A stretch of DNA of 64,000 nucleotides from Paracoccidioides lutzii Pb01. Taxonomy: Eukaryota > Ascomycota > Eurotiomycetes > Onygenales > Ajellomycetaceae. Position numbers and translations under genes: made by a program. This document shows positions 21,801 through 34,800 of the stretch, in pieces (within the stretch, counting starts at the first letter, position 1; the number at the start of each line of letters is the position of its first letter). Under the pieces are notes generated by a model that saw nothing but the letters and a program-made list of their open reading frames with translations, was not told the origin of the DNA and searched no databases. The stretch covers positions 1,242,372 through 1,306,371 of the forward strand of contig NW_015440950.1 in the NCBI RefSeq assembly GCF_000150705.2. The letters run 5' to 3'.

Positions 21801-24677
21801 TCATTCCAAAGTTATTATTTGACTGGGGTCTTCTGGAGAATATCGACTGGCAAATTAGGGAGTTCATATTCAGGACAACGCCACCCCCTGCTTGGTCAAC
21901 AACATTAGCTGACTTGGAGAACTAGTTAATCTTTCCATCAGTATATAGGCGTTGTGAAAAAAATCGGCGCACAGCCTGCATTATCCAATGACTCTGATGA
22001 ACCTTGTCATTGTTTTGATTTATGATGGAGAAGCCCAACTGGTAACCAAAGTTTGGTCAGGCTCTCATAAGAAAGCTGATGCCTACACAAACAACCGCTC
22101 GCCACTCTAGTCAACTCCAATTTCACTGAGGAAACAATCATTTCATGCCTTCGTGTGGTGTGGTTGAAATCAAATTTTGGAAAAGTTCAGTTTTGCTTCA
22201 TTCCCATGAAGGATTGATTGAGTTTCCTCCGTGTAGTCCATTATTTATGAGACTTATCAGAAACCCAGCTGTTGCTATTCCTTTTTCCATTTAATAATTT
22301 TTACGGTTCGGCCCTAATAAGACGATACATCCGGGCAGGAAATTGTGTAAGTGCGGGCTTTCCTACCAATCATGATATTGAAGACAAGTGAGAAGAAAGA
22401 AAGCTGCTATGTATAAAAGCAGGGAAAAGTCGAGTTCACAAAAGAATAATTAGGGAAAGGGTGATTTGTTGTTAACAATTTGTGTCACAGAAATTAATAT
22501 TATTAATAACAGCCCAGCATTGTGAATGGCTGCCATTATCGCGAGTATGTTCCATTGATACGGTAGGGTGCAAATACACCCTTTCGCGCTACTGTGGCAT
22601 TGTTTCGGCCAATGGATAACAAATCCCATCAAGATACATGGGCCTACACTGGTGTGTTATTATTCTTGGATACGGAATCATCCCAGGGTTAACACTACAG
22701 TGAGATTTGCTTTTTCTCATCAAAAACCGCTCTATCCAGATTGTCGGTAACTATAGGAGCACGATGCCTGACGCCTATGACTCTTGTGGCAATGATAGTT
22801 AGGCGCCGCCAAACGTCCAAGAGTCACCTGCCCCAAGCTTGTTCACGCAAGTCCCTTATTTTCCAGGCTCTTCAACACTTATGTCGTTATCGAGTCACTG
22901 GCTCGGCTCTCTTTCTTTCTTTCTGTCTTTCTTTTAATTTTTCTTTTCTTTTCTTTTCTTTTCTTTCTTTCTTTCTTTCTTTTTTTTTTTTTTGCCTTAA
23001 CTATTGTGCCACCCCAGCGTTCTTTCAACCTGTCATCGTGATTTTCCTGATCATTTCTGGAGTGTACCCAATGGTGTGCAAGTTCTGTTGTGAACGAACC
23101 ATTTTACATGCTTGTTTCTGTCTAATGATCAGCATACTGTCCAGCCCATGAAAGTGCACGAATGACCACCCAAATGCCAAATAATGCTGATGACGCTGTG
23201 GACACCACAATATCCGACTGGAGTGGTCCTGACTTCCTATAGCTTCGGGTTTGTGATACTGACAAGCAGTTTGCTTTGCCAGATGACTGTTTGCCTACCC
23301 CTGCCTTGAACGAGTTGCTAATTCAGATATCGAAGGATCTCCTAGACACACTCCGGAGTCCGTACGCGTGATTGAATAAGTACGAAATAATGAATACCTG
23401 CGAAATAATAGTTCGCACAACGTAACTTAATTATCTGTCCGAGGGATGATAATATTAAAATATCATCTCCTTGCCTTACGTCTCATATAGCTTGTATCTA
23501 GATGCTCCCAAGTCCTTGCCCACCTGTCACTTCTTCTGTTCCCCAATATTTGGGCTTGGTCCCACGGATCTACTGGATTCAAGGAATTTTAATTTAGGTC
23601 CATCTTGGGGAGAGATGGGCTGCTGAGGTATCCACTTTGGTTTGCTACTAATTAATTAATGGATTAGTAGGATTTGAAAGGGGCTAAGCTTGAGTTTCGG
23701 TTCCAACCCTGCCCGATATGCCATTGTCAAACCCGACTCAAAAAGGCAAAATCCGTCCTCTCATCCTGTCATGGGAATGGTGGGACCATCTCCAGCGGGT
23801 GCCTGAAACCCCCAGCTATTCTAGTACGGTACTTTCGTACTGGGATCTCATTACTCTCCCTCTATGACGCAGCCCTTCTTGTTCCATCAGCACTCGAAGA
23901 TACGTATTTTTTAATAAAAAAAATATTGTCTTTCCGCCGCCCTTTTCCCCCCACCCCACCCCCCCACATGTTTAGTTTTACTGCGCCTTTTAGATACCTT
24001 TGATATCGGGCTTAATATTTGCTATTGCCTGGGACGATTTTATTTCATGTTGCCCTGTCCCGATCGTCTGGGAAGCTTTAACAGAATGCTATGCATCACT
24101 TCCCTTATCTTCCAGGGTTGCCTCCCGACCTAATGGGAACCAACTTTATTTCCCCCTTCTTTTTTCTTAGTTTTTTCAAAGATCTGATTGTTTCCTGATT
24201 ATTTTTTTCTGTTTCTATATCCATTCAGACTTGCAGGTATATATCTTATATTCTTTCAGCTCGTCCTTCACTCTCTCATAGTGAATCTATGACACGGACG
24301 CTTCCAGCTCTACCTTCAAGAAGTTCGATTTTGGGCAACTTTTTTCTCATATCTATTTCATACCTATTTTATCCACTTGTTACCCGGCTTCTTTCTCGAG
24401 AACTGAGCAACATAGTTCACAACTATAACCCAAATTAGCACCAGTGTTTGATGCCCATGCCCAAGATTAAGTAACGGTGGCAGCTCAGTGCTTTGGGAAC
24501 TGAGAAAGGTCCACCACACCTAGTCCGCAGAAGTTAGCTACCTGCTTTTCTGGCATTCTACCCATCATTTTTCTGTCAATCCGCAACTGGGAGACACATC
24601 TACAAAAACAAAATTTCATTTCTCGTCATATATCCATCAAAATTAAAGTCTTTCTGCCCGTTCGAGGAAGTGACGAG
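18861..24677. other. 5.8-kb gene-poor spacer upstream of the MFS gene
   Basis: No gene is supported. The longest frame (186 residues, 20914-21474) owes its length to a 26-nt A-run (21072-21097) read as poly-Lys and shows no family. Contents noticed: that A-run, a CT/T microsatellite at 22914-22996, and a pyrimidine-rich leader-like region at about 24100-24400 that probably belongs to the MFS gene. CpG is retained here, so this is not an obviously RIP-mutated repeat. Confidence 0.35.
22914..22996. repeat. Pyrimidine microsatellite (TTTCT/TTTC units)
   Basis: A stretch of CTTT and TTTCT units ends in a run of about 14 T. It is a simple repeat; its coding frame is meaningless. Confidence 0.85.
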
Positions 24678-26615
24678 ATGCGTAGATACTTGCAGTCGGT
24701 CTTTAGAAGAGGCACTACTGCGAAAGGTGGAGATGGCCAGTTTCCATCACAGCAACTCTTCGTGCTAGGTACGTGTGAAGCTTCAACCTTCCGTCTTTTA
24801 CTTTGCTCGATGTCATTGCAGTCTTCCTTTCTCGGAAGATATTTATTTGTGCTAACTCCGTATGCAGCACTGTGTCGAATATGTGAGCCCATTGCTTTCA
24901 TGTCGGTGTTCCCTTACGTTTATTACATGGTTTCTTCGTTCAAGGTCACCGACGATGATCGCAAGATTGCTTTGTATGCTGGTGCAGTAACTTCAGCCTT
25001 TACCTTTGCTGAATTCTCAACTGGTGTTTTCTGGGGCCGAATGAGTGACAATTTTGGTAGAAAGCCTGTCTTGATCTTCGGCCTGGTTGGAACCGCCATT
25101 AGCATGGTCGCGTTTGGATTTTCACCGAATCTCCCAGCTGCCCTCATTGCTCGTGCTCTCGGAGGCCTTCTCAACGGTAATATAGGCGTCCTACAAACGA
25201 CAGTTGCGGAGCTTGTCACAGATAAGAAACATCAACCACGAGCTTACTCCATAATGCCATTTGTTTGGTGTCTTGGGTCGATTGTTGGACCGGCAATCGG
25301 CGGAGCTTTGGCCCAACCATGCGATCATTACCCACAGATCTTTCTTCGTAATACGATATTTGACCGGTATCCATTTCTGCTTCCTAACTTGGTGTGCGTT
25401 GTTATTCTGTGTTTTGGAATTACTATTGGTATTCTATTCTTGCAAGAAACCCATTCGGAGAAGAAGTTCAACCGCGACAGAGGTATTGAGCTAGGGAGCT
25501 GGCTTCTTCATTTATTCTGCGATAGACTAGCCCCAACTATATTAACCGAAGAGGCATATAAATCTCCAATTCAGTACGACGAAATCCAGTTTCTAGAGGG
25601 CCAACCACCTCCACCTGGGGATCGGAACACGGAACACTCTCCTCCCTTGTCCTGCGTTATAGTCCCACCGGTGCCTACCCGAGAAAATTCTAATCTCAGC
25701 CAGTCATCAAAACAGAGCCATAGTTTTTCCAAAGCATTTACGCCAAAGATTGTTTTTATCATCTTGAGTTATGGGATACTCGCCTAGTAAGTTTGTCATT
25801 ATTCTGGCTTGAAGGCATAAATGTGGACGACATTCTAACCATTTAATAGCCATAGTGTCTCATTTGATCAGCTAATGCCAATTTTCCTAAGCACACCAGT
25901 CTCAGACATCAAAGCTGAGCCTCCTTTCAAATTTACCGGGGGGATGGCTCTGTCAACAAAGAAAATTGGCTTTATGCTTGCAGTCCAAGGAATTTATTCA
26001 ATGGTGGCACAACTTTGGTTTTTCCCATATGTCGTAAGCCATTTCGGACCCCTCTCGGCCTACCGTGTTGTCCTCTGCATATGGCCGGCTCTATATTTGG
26101 TTGTTCCATACCTGGTATTGCTTCCTAGCTCCCTTCAGACACCCGCGGTTTATGCGGCATTGGTTGCCAAGATAACGCTGCATGTTATCGCCTTTCCTTC
26201 AACGAACATCTTACTCGCTAACTCCGCCTCCTCTACAATGGTGCTGGGTTCGATCAATGGCGTTGCAGCCTCCACAGCAAGTCTAAGCCGTGCTTTTGGG
26301 CCGACTGTGACAGGCTACCTACATTCCAAGGGACTTGCATGGGGATACTCCGGCCTCGCTTGGTGGGCTTGCGGCATCGTTTGTTTATTAGGAGCCGTTG
26401 TAAGCTTTTGGATCGAGGAGGACGACCAAAAGGAGGTCATTGGTTCGGAAAAGACCTGCATAGCCGAGTGCGAAGAAGGTTGCTATGACGAGCAACATGG
26501 ATTCCTCCGAAGAGATAGCTCTGTGGAACAGTTAACATCTCTGCTCTCTCAATCCCCCCCCCGGACAACGCCAACCAACCAGCGAACACATAATACCCGC
26601 ACAATCGAATTTTGA
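24678..26615 (+). CDS. Major facilitator superfamily transporter
   Basis: Three exons: 24678-24768, 24868-25786 and 25850-26615, giving 1776 nt or 591 residues. The first intron (GTACGT..GCAG) is supported because splicing joins QQLFVLA to LCRICEPIAFMSVFPY, the expected first membrane helix. The second (GTAAGT..ATAG) joins SYGILAY to HSVSFDQ. The MFS signature between helices 2 and 3 reads GRMSDNFGRKPVLIFG. Roughly twelve hydrophobic segments are present, in two halves separated by a long cytosolic loop (from about HSEKKFNRDRG to AFTPK) with a Pro run and Ser-rich part. The type resembles the fungal YCR023C / plant ZIFL-like drug-proton antiporter group. The substrate is unknown. The C-terminus is acidic and then Thr/Pro-rich. 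Confidence 0.88.
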
Positions 26616-29600
26616 TGATATCGTGGATCTCAATCTCGACTACAACGCTTTATCACCACACTTTAGAGAGGCAAATATTTAACTTTTTACTCTCTTTTCT
26701 TCCTTCTCTAATTTTTTGAAAGACTGGTTCACGGCCAGGAGAACGGCTTCATGTTTTTATGTTATTTCTTTTAATAAAAGCACAATCTACACTCTTACCC
26801 ATCCGACGAACGGATACTTTAACCCTATATGCTCTTGTTATGTGCGGTTTGTTTATTTTTCCTTCCTACAAACCCTCAGTTTATTCATCAATTTAACTTG
26901 GATTCCGGGCGATTTTTTCATGCATTCATTTTCGCTAGGGCTGTTGGCGTTTTCAATTAGGGATCCACGCAAGTGGGCGGAATATGTGATTTCTTTTCTT
27001 TTCTTTTTGGTGACCATGGCCTCTTTCTGTGTTGTTATTTTTTTGTCGTCGCTAAGTCACCTAGTTTTGACCCTTTGATTTCTTAAAATACCCGTTTCCT
27101 GTTGGTTATATTAGGTCTCTTTTATTACCCTCTGTTTATTTCATTGAATTTTCTGATTTCCGTTTACTTTAAGATCTTCGACCACTGTTGTTTTATTTCC
27201 ATTACAATCAGTGGACGTTTCGGGCAGGGCATAGAACGGACATCAGCATGGATTCTCATGTTGTGGTGGGTCAATTTACCACTGGAATTTTAAAGGATTC
27301 TACGATATGGCATTGCATGGCATGGTTCAACATTCCACCACCTGCTACACGGTTTCCATTGTGGCCCTTCGGCTTTTTATCCTCCATTAAAATCTCTTTA
27401 CTTTTTTTTTTTTCATCTCGCCATTCCAGGGCATATACAAGACGATAACTGGCGTAATACTCAAACCCTCCGCTACATGGAATTTGGAGCGCTGGATACC
27501 ACGTGACTGCCGCATCTCCGGCCGCATCCATTCTGCTTCATGCCCAATCTCACTAACCAAACCCGGTCCACATCAATTAACCCATCCAACATCGAGTTCC
27601 TCATGTGGCTATTCCACATGTAGCTATCCACAAAAGTAAGGAGAATAGTTAGGCAAGGTTGCAAAAGAGGGTAAAGTTTCTAAGTCATGCACAAACGAAT
27701 GCCCCTCCCAACATGCATCGCACGTACCAGTTTCTTTCGTTATACTATAACACCTATTGAAATACCTATTCTTTCGGAAATCGTTGGGGAGCCTCTGGCA
27801 CAGGAGGACAGTGGGAGGGAAATACGGAGGAGAAGATGGTGAATAATGAGGACAGGGATTCAGAAGAGCTGTTGCCTTATGTCTTCCGATTAGGAAGAGA
27901 TGCATAGCATATTAGGCTTGTTCTTCTCCATATTCTGAGAGTTGCCTTCTTTTATTTTTTTTCTTAAGCTATCCCTCTCTGTATTGCCCCACCCCTCTCT
28001 AGGATAGGAAGATGATGTCTGCATCTATGCATATCTTCGGGGATGTTGGGTATTAGCCTGAGCACAGGTTTCATTAAGCCTATTTTCTTTCTTTTCCCCC
28101 TTTCTCCCTTCGTCTCCTATCGGCTGTTGTTATTTATTAGATATGGATACCTACAAATTAGGTGAGGGGACTGCGGAACCTGAATAAATCACTACTGGTT
28201 AAAACAGCTCCTCCATCGCTATGAACGCAGTTCAGGTCAGCTGGATTTTCTCTGCACGTCATGTCTAAGCGGGGCTTCTATAATGACGCATGTTTGCATG
28301 ACATGCGCCTGAATATTTCATTGACCCAGGATGAGATGTATGAAGGTTTCTTGGAAGCTAACCCTAGTCCCTCTAGGACGGGATTGAAAGCTGCAGAAGA
28401 CCCTTGGATTTTGGAAAAGCGCAATCGGCATCATAAAGAACTTCTCATGCTGCTTGGATATCCCCCAGTCAGTTATCCGTTTTATCCCATACACCCGTGA
28501 CAAAGGGGCCCTAACTCCTCCAAGACCGTTCCCAAGTTGATTCCGTCTGCCCCACACCCGAAGTGCAAGCGAAATTGCTCGGGAGTGCAGACGGCCGCCA
28601 CAGTCAACAGCACGTGTAACGAGAAAGATTCCCGACCAATACCCCCACTTGTGCGAACCTAGCAGACTCCCATGAACAATCAGAAAGCCTTGATGCTGGA
28701 AGAGGGCACACAGAGCAGGCATCGCAATGATGCGGGCTGTGATGATTATCCCCTTCACGTCTCTTCTATGGTCGTGATGAGGAGTTCCCCGTATCAATAT
28801 GCGAGCTGCTATCATCTGAGCCAATGTTGCCTGGCATGCCAGCATCCGTAAGAAGTTCCCGCAGTTAAAGCCAGGGCGCTCAACAGGGCGCTCAACCGGG
28901 CGCCGGATCTCTTAACAGCGAGGGCTGGGGTGACGAACGTGGGATCTGGAGTACGAGATACCATAATCCCAGGCTCTCCACACTAGAGACATCAAGGTAG
29001 GTGCTCTCTGAAGCCCTGGGTGTGTTTTCTGGAATTCTCACGGACATAGCAGATCAACTAATCACTGTCAATGATGATGACAAGAATAAGAATTTGCATC
29101 AGACACGTGGTGGTACAATTCCTCCCATGTTTCTATCTCCACCGCCTGCACAGCATGCCACCAGAGAGGGATTGATAAAAAATCAAACATACTGTATACA
29201 CAACCGTACACCCAAAATAACTAGCATTCCAATAGGGTTCATCAGCGGATACCAGCTCAGCGTTCTGATTCAACTGTTTTCCTTTTTTGCCTTTTGTCCC
29301 TTTTTGCCCATTTGGCACCCAATCAACAGGGAGAAGTAGTGGTGCTTCAGTTATTTTGTCAACCGACCACTCCACCGGCTGCCAACTGACCGTAGAAGAG
29401 TGGCAACGAAGAACCGGGTAGACCAAGGAAGGACTGTTAGGGAAGCAGATGATTTGACTGATTGTTACTTTATTAACAATAGCATGGCTTCCATATACAA
29501 ATCTCTGTGATCCACAGGCCGTCCAGTAGCCCTCCATCATCCCGCCAGCTCACTCGTGGTTGAAATTTGCTTGAGTCTACATCAATGAGTGCGGCTGTCC

Positions 29601-30427
29601 TACCACCGTGCTCCACAGTCACAAGAACGTCGATTCCTGCTATGCGAGGTGGAGAGCCGGTGGACCCGGCGCCGAGGTGAGGTCCGCCTGACAATCTCAA
29701 TGTCCAGGCAACGGCTGAAGAGATCAAAAACCCAATTAAAGTTCTAACAGAGACTAATAAAACGAATAACACAAGAATTGGGTATAATTAATTCGCAGCG
29801 ATTACGTACAAATGTGAAAAGCATCGTCCCATGCGCATTGTCTTCAGTTTGGAAGCTTGAAACTTGTTGCTCGAATTCCCAGCAGAGGCGTCTCAGTGGG
29901 CTTCCTTTAAGGATGAGCGGCACGGGCCGGAAATATAAGCCTGGGACATGGAGGAAGAACATAAAAATTAGGCGTTGGAGTGCCATTCCGTTGGCTCAAC
30001 ACTGGAAGCTAACCCGCTCTACACAAGCCCACAGTAGGTCAGGCCTTTCATCGGGACGCATGGTAATAGCGGGAGGGGGAAACCCCCTGTATATGCATCC
30101 CGTTCGTGCATTGCCCCGCTCCTTGACGGTGCATTGTTAGATTTTAACTTGACAGCCTTGGACAGTCGCTCGCGAAATTGCTGTCGAGCAGTGAGGATAA
30201 TATGCTGTCCAGTTAATTGTCTCTGGTTATGGCTGGTTCCAATGAGGCGGCACTTATCTGTCGCTATGAACGCCAAACACCAACTGCCTTCTCATCTCAG
30301 AAAGCCTTCTCATCTCAGAAATGGGTGTATAAATACACTTCAGTTAATGCTCCTCTGCAATCCATTGCTCAATTAGTTTTATTAATTAGTATATCCGTTG
30401 CTTTATTATCAATCGCGTCTCTCAACA
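26616..30427. other. Gene-poor spacer after the MFS gene
   Basis: T-rich 3' UTR-like sequence follows the MFS stop to about 27100. Beyond it I see only short unrelated frames on both strands (the longest is 175 residues, 28318-28845 minus) with no recognisable family. Small direct repeats occur at about 28870-28905 (GGCGCTCAAC units) and 30287-30320 (two copies of GCCTTCTCATCTCAGAAA). Confidence 0.35.
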
Positions 30428-30961
30428 ATGGCAACCACGATTGTTTCTATCCCGTCCAGCCTATCCGCAGCCTTGACGGTTCCTATTGGCGTCATAAAAG
30501 CTGCTGCACATTCGCCAGGCAACATCTCGAGTGATCCCCAAAAAAAGACAAACCATGTATCTGCCAACCCCACAAAACACTTCAAGTTGCCGCGATTTAA
30601 GCCCTACTGGACCCGGAGCTGCGCCTGCATGCCTTGTTGTCAGGCGTTTCGACTACACAATCTCAACTCACGTTGTCAAGACGTGCAATACCACAGTTCC
30701 GCCTCGGAACAACTGCTCAAACGATACTGGAGGCCATAAAATCAGCGAATTATGACCGATATTAAGTTCGCAGAGGGGGGCCAAGTGTGCAACAGCTTTT
30801 GGGTGGATAAGGTTGTAGCATTACTGCAAGAAAATCGAATAACCGCCAGCGAAAGTGAAACGCAAGCAGCCCGTAGCGCTCTTCAGCAAGTTTGGTATTC
30901 TGAAAGCCAACTCGTTCCGGCAGCTCAGATTACTGGAATGACCCCAGGAGCCTTCCATTAA
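30428..30961 (+). other. Possible small gene of unknown function
   Basis: A TATAAATA box (about 30328) lies about 100 bp before CAACAATGG at 30428, a good fungal start context. From there a frame of about 103 codons (to 30739) contains CACMPCC. Two other overlapping frames follow, 30531-30755 with several Cys and 30752-30961, which meet in an ATGA overlap. No signal peptide, intron pair or family could be established, so this may be chance or a decayed gene. Confidence 0.2.
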
Positions 30962-31050
30962 TGTTTTTTTCGGGAGGTCGTGCACCAAATCTCTATGCTA
31001 GCAAATGCAACAGATTCTATTCCCATAACTAATATCTATCACATTTTTTT

Positions 31051-31877
31051 TTAAATTTCGTCCGGCATATGCCCGGTTGCCTTTGTCCACGCTGCTGTTG
31101 TCAAAGCAAAACCAACTACCAGTAGATTCCGAGCTTCCTCCAGGTGATTGTCAATACGTTTCAGTAGCCCTTGCGTAAATTCGGGGTTCCCAGTCCTCGG
31201 GAGTATAGCTGTTTCAAAATAGATAGGGTAACCTCCTGAGTGGGCCCAGTCAAGCAGCCAAATCTTTCCCTCACCATCAAGGATTATGTTCCGCGCAGCA
31301 ACGTCCATATGGCACATTACAAACTTGTGGACTTTGCCATAGAACCAAGGGTGACTGTATGGAACACGATTGAATTCCTTGCACACAAGGAGGCGCTCAT
31401 TGAACCACGACTCCATCTGCTGTGCCTGCGCCGTAATCAGTGAAGAGTGGGTCGAGTGGAGACCCCTCTGCCAACGGAGCCAGGTCTCTCCATCTTGATG
31501 GCATGAAGTTGGCGAAGAAATTTCGCAAGCTGGGGGGTATGAATAGAGTCTCGAGCATGGTCACTGAGGGTCGGCCAAAATGCTAGAAACAGGATCACCA
31601 CTTATATAGCTACTTCAATCAGGAGAAAGCCGACACACAGGCCCTTCGCCATTGCAAAATTTTGGCTGCTCTTCCCATGCATCGTAAATGGCAGGGGACG
31701 CGTATCCTTGTCCTGGCTCGAACAAAATTTCATATTTTGAGCCTCTGCTAGGGAGACTCCGGTTCCATACTTCAGCACAGCAGACTCATGACTTCGAACC
31801 AGAGTTGCACCATCCTGTTTGTGGACTACCGGGGCATCATTAATAGCATCCACTAGTTGATTTCGGGGAATTTTCAC
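31051..31877 (-). pseudogene. Decayed aminoglycoside-phosphotransferase-type kinase
   Basis: Pieces of one protein lie in successive frames on the minus strand. The N-lobe (31877 onward) has AVLKYGTGVSLAEAQNMKF. A frame change follows near YISGDPVSSILAD. A middle part, RDLAPLAEG..FTDYGAG, is in another frame. The C-lobe (31416-31051) carries the APH catalytic loop HMDVAARNIILD and the metal-binding LLDWAHSGGYPIYFE. Fungal APH/choline-kinase-like proteins have all these in a single chain, so at least two frameshifts and a stop break this copy. Introns could explain some joins, but I found no clean GT..AG pair restoring all of them. Its loss would be harmless if relatives exist elsewhere; these families are large in fungi. 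Confidence 0.75.
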
Positions 31878-34800
31878 GGATTTCGCACCCGGCCAAGGGA
31901 AAAGGAGAAAACCATAACGCCCGCAATAGTTGATGTCTATCGCAAGATCAGAGGAAGCTGTTTTATCCCGCTGTTAGTTTCAACATTGATAGTAGGCAAA
32001 AAACCGAAAAGGGGGGAAAGCATTCTGGCACAGTAGAAAACAATCCGACAGCCCGGAGAAATGGAAAGGGGGGCGGGTGCGGGGGGCTCATTAAGTGGGC
32101 GCGGGGCGAGGGTGGCATAGAACGGGATAAAAACGAAGAAACCGAGAACGAGAAGAGATTCGAGATTCGGTCAGGTTATATTATAGCCCTCCTGGTGCAG
32201 ACACTATACATGACATTATGCGCAAAATGAGCCAGCTTATACGCTGGTGAAGGTGAGACGTCTCGTGATCTGAATGTTGTAAGCAGTGCAGCACCCATAT
32301 CCCCACGATACCGCACCGGCTACGTTACTAACTTCCCTTCTCAAGAGAGTTCGGCAATTTTCACATGGACTTGCTTATGGCAATGATAAACAAATCTATT
32401 TTGCAATTTGCAATGGAAATCAGATGGGCTTTGCCGCACGAACTGGCATCGTTTGTGAATGTGGAGATTATTGTTGAGCTAGGCGGAGTCACGCAAGAAG
32501 GATTCCGTTAACTAGACCAATTCATAGAGGAGCTCCAATAACCTGAAGCAAGATCCTTATTCAGAAACCTCTGCTAAGAACTGAGTATATACACACTATT
32601 GAGCACTGCTTAACTTGTTCGAAGAAGGTTGGAAAGGGGGAGGGAAAACAGGCAAAGCTTTGCCTGGATGGTACTGTATCAGCTGACTCAAAACGATCGG
32701 TTCTACTTCGCACCGAGTGCTGCGCGAACACATGCTTCCTCACCAATCACATGCTCAATGAGATTTCTATCGTGCTTGGCCGTAGTGGAATCACTGCCAT
32801 ACCCACTATCATCGTCATCATCGTCGTCATCTTCGTCATCTTCGTTATCGGCGTCATCTCAGTCGCTGGTGTCACTGTCGGCAACGTACTCTGTTGTTCA
32901 GGGCTCCGGATTGGTGCTCTTTGAGTCTGCACTTCCATAACCAGAGTATTCCAAATCATCCATCAGGGTCATAACCGGAAAAGCAGCCCATATTCACATC
33001 AGAAATATCATTTTTATCACGTGATGATATCAACCTTACACAGCGAGACATTCTGATGACCCTTGACCTGGGGCTACTTTTGCTCATTCTGGAACAATGG
33101 GCTCTCCATCTTCATCTGAAAGAAACTGCTTCCGTTTGCCTAGCCCTTTCACCATACAGTTCTTACGGCCCTGGGTTGGAGAAATTTTGACTGACAGAAG
33201 ATGAGCTTCTCAAAACTTTAACAGTCAGATTGGATGCTTTTATCCGCTGCATTGTCTTTCATCCCTCACCTGAGTGTCAAAGTGACACCAGCCTGGAGCC
33301 AGAGATAAAAGATATGAGAATACCAGCAGCGACATAGACTCGCTGCTTCTCATCAGCATAAACCTTTGTAAACCACTCCCAGTAGAACCGGAATAGGGTG
33401 ATACACATCATCTTTGATGCCTGATGGGGTGCGAAGACCCCATCGCTTGATCACCCTCTGCTTGTACTGTTGACCTTCATATTTAGCTCTACTCAGATTT
33501 GTAATAGGGATGGAGCATACCCTCAACCCTCAGGCAGTTTCACACTGTCTGCTCATTCAACTTGTTGTCGCTTTTCTCACAGCATTGGAACTTGAGGACT
33601 CACCAACAGTTAGTTATTCAAAGCTGACATGGTTTCTTTCGAGATGATCAAAATACAATTTGACATAAGTCAGGTTCGCAAAGAATTCATCTTACATAAG
33701 GTCAAAGCACGGCCTGGTAAAAAGTCATTCTGGCAATCACAGGAAATGGTGCCATCAATAATGGGGTGGGGTTGGGGTGGGGTTGGGGTGGGGGTGGGGG
33801 TGGGGGGGAATTCAGGAAATGGTGCACGGTTGCATGCTCAGTTGAGTCAGGGTGAAGCTGCGGTGAAGGTAGGCACCTTGAAACAAGCCTGAGCCAGGGT
33901 TAAAGTATAAGCTCCGGCAAAAGCAGCCAAGTGTTTAGGTCCCCTAGAAGGCTCGGAGGCCCGTGCGCAGTTTCGGGCGCCAAAGCCCTGGAAAATCGCA
34001 CGCTATTAATAGTTGCGGTTTTGGAAGGTTTGTTGTCTGACATACTTCCAACCTATCATATTAGCAGGCGTTTATCAGAAAGTTTAATCAACGAATTGAT
34101 ACAAACAAAGCATTTACTATGTGTGAGGTCCTAATGGCGACACTTAAGACAGAGTATATAAATTTCAAAGGTTAGTGAAACATTCAAGGCATATTCGGAG
34201 GGTCAAACTCTTCTTACTTAGACGGTTGACGTTTCTGAGCTGCATGGAAAAGCGCCGTCAAAGCCACAGAGATACTTATGGTCGGGAGTCCTGTTGACAG
34301 ATGTAACCGTTGAATGGCATCAAATGGCATGATGAGCTGCGACAGCTTCAGGAGCCCGCTTAGATATTTAGGATAAAGGCGAAATGCGATGTTTGGTTGA
34401 TTCTGCTGGATGTAGTCTCGAAGTCCGGGTATTAATATGTTCATGTGGGGTTGTTGGTCAGGGGGTTATATATATGTAGGTATATCGTCCACGACCTCCT
34501 TTGAAGATGTGGGTTGGTTTAAAGAGCACCTCGGCTCCTCGGAATAAAGCCCGAGTTGTTTAGACGTTGTGGAATGACTGAGAGTGCCTTTTCTCTGCCT
34601 GTGACAGATGAATTCCCACATTCTGATAGCCATTTCGTAAGCTGGAGTCTCGAAAAATGGTTGTTGTGTTGTATATTTTCTTCTTCCCTCTCTAGTTACC
34701 TCTCTCGTTTGGTACAAAAAGATTTTCAGGTTAGGCGTAACTATCTTGAAATTGGACGTCTCCGTCTCCGTCTCGACGCACAATGGCTGTATGGTTTATG

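Noticed and set aside
28318..28845. 175-codon minus-strand frame overlapped by a plus-strand frame (28261-28500)
   Set aside because: Both strands are open over the same DNA and neither translation resembles a known family.
32629..32940. Frame with a poly-Ser stretch
   Set aside because: The Ser run is a translated TCATCG/TCGTCA simple repeat; nothing else supports a gene.
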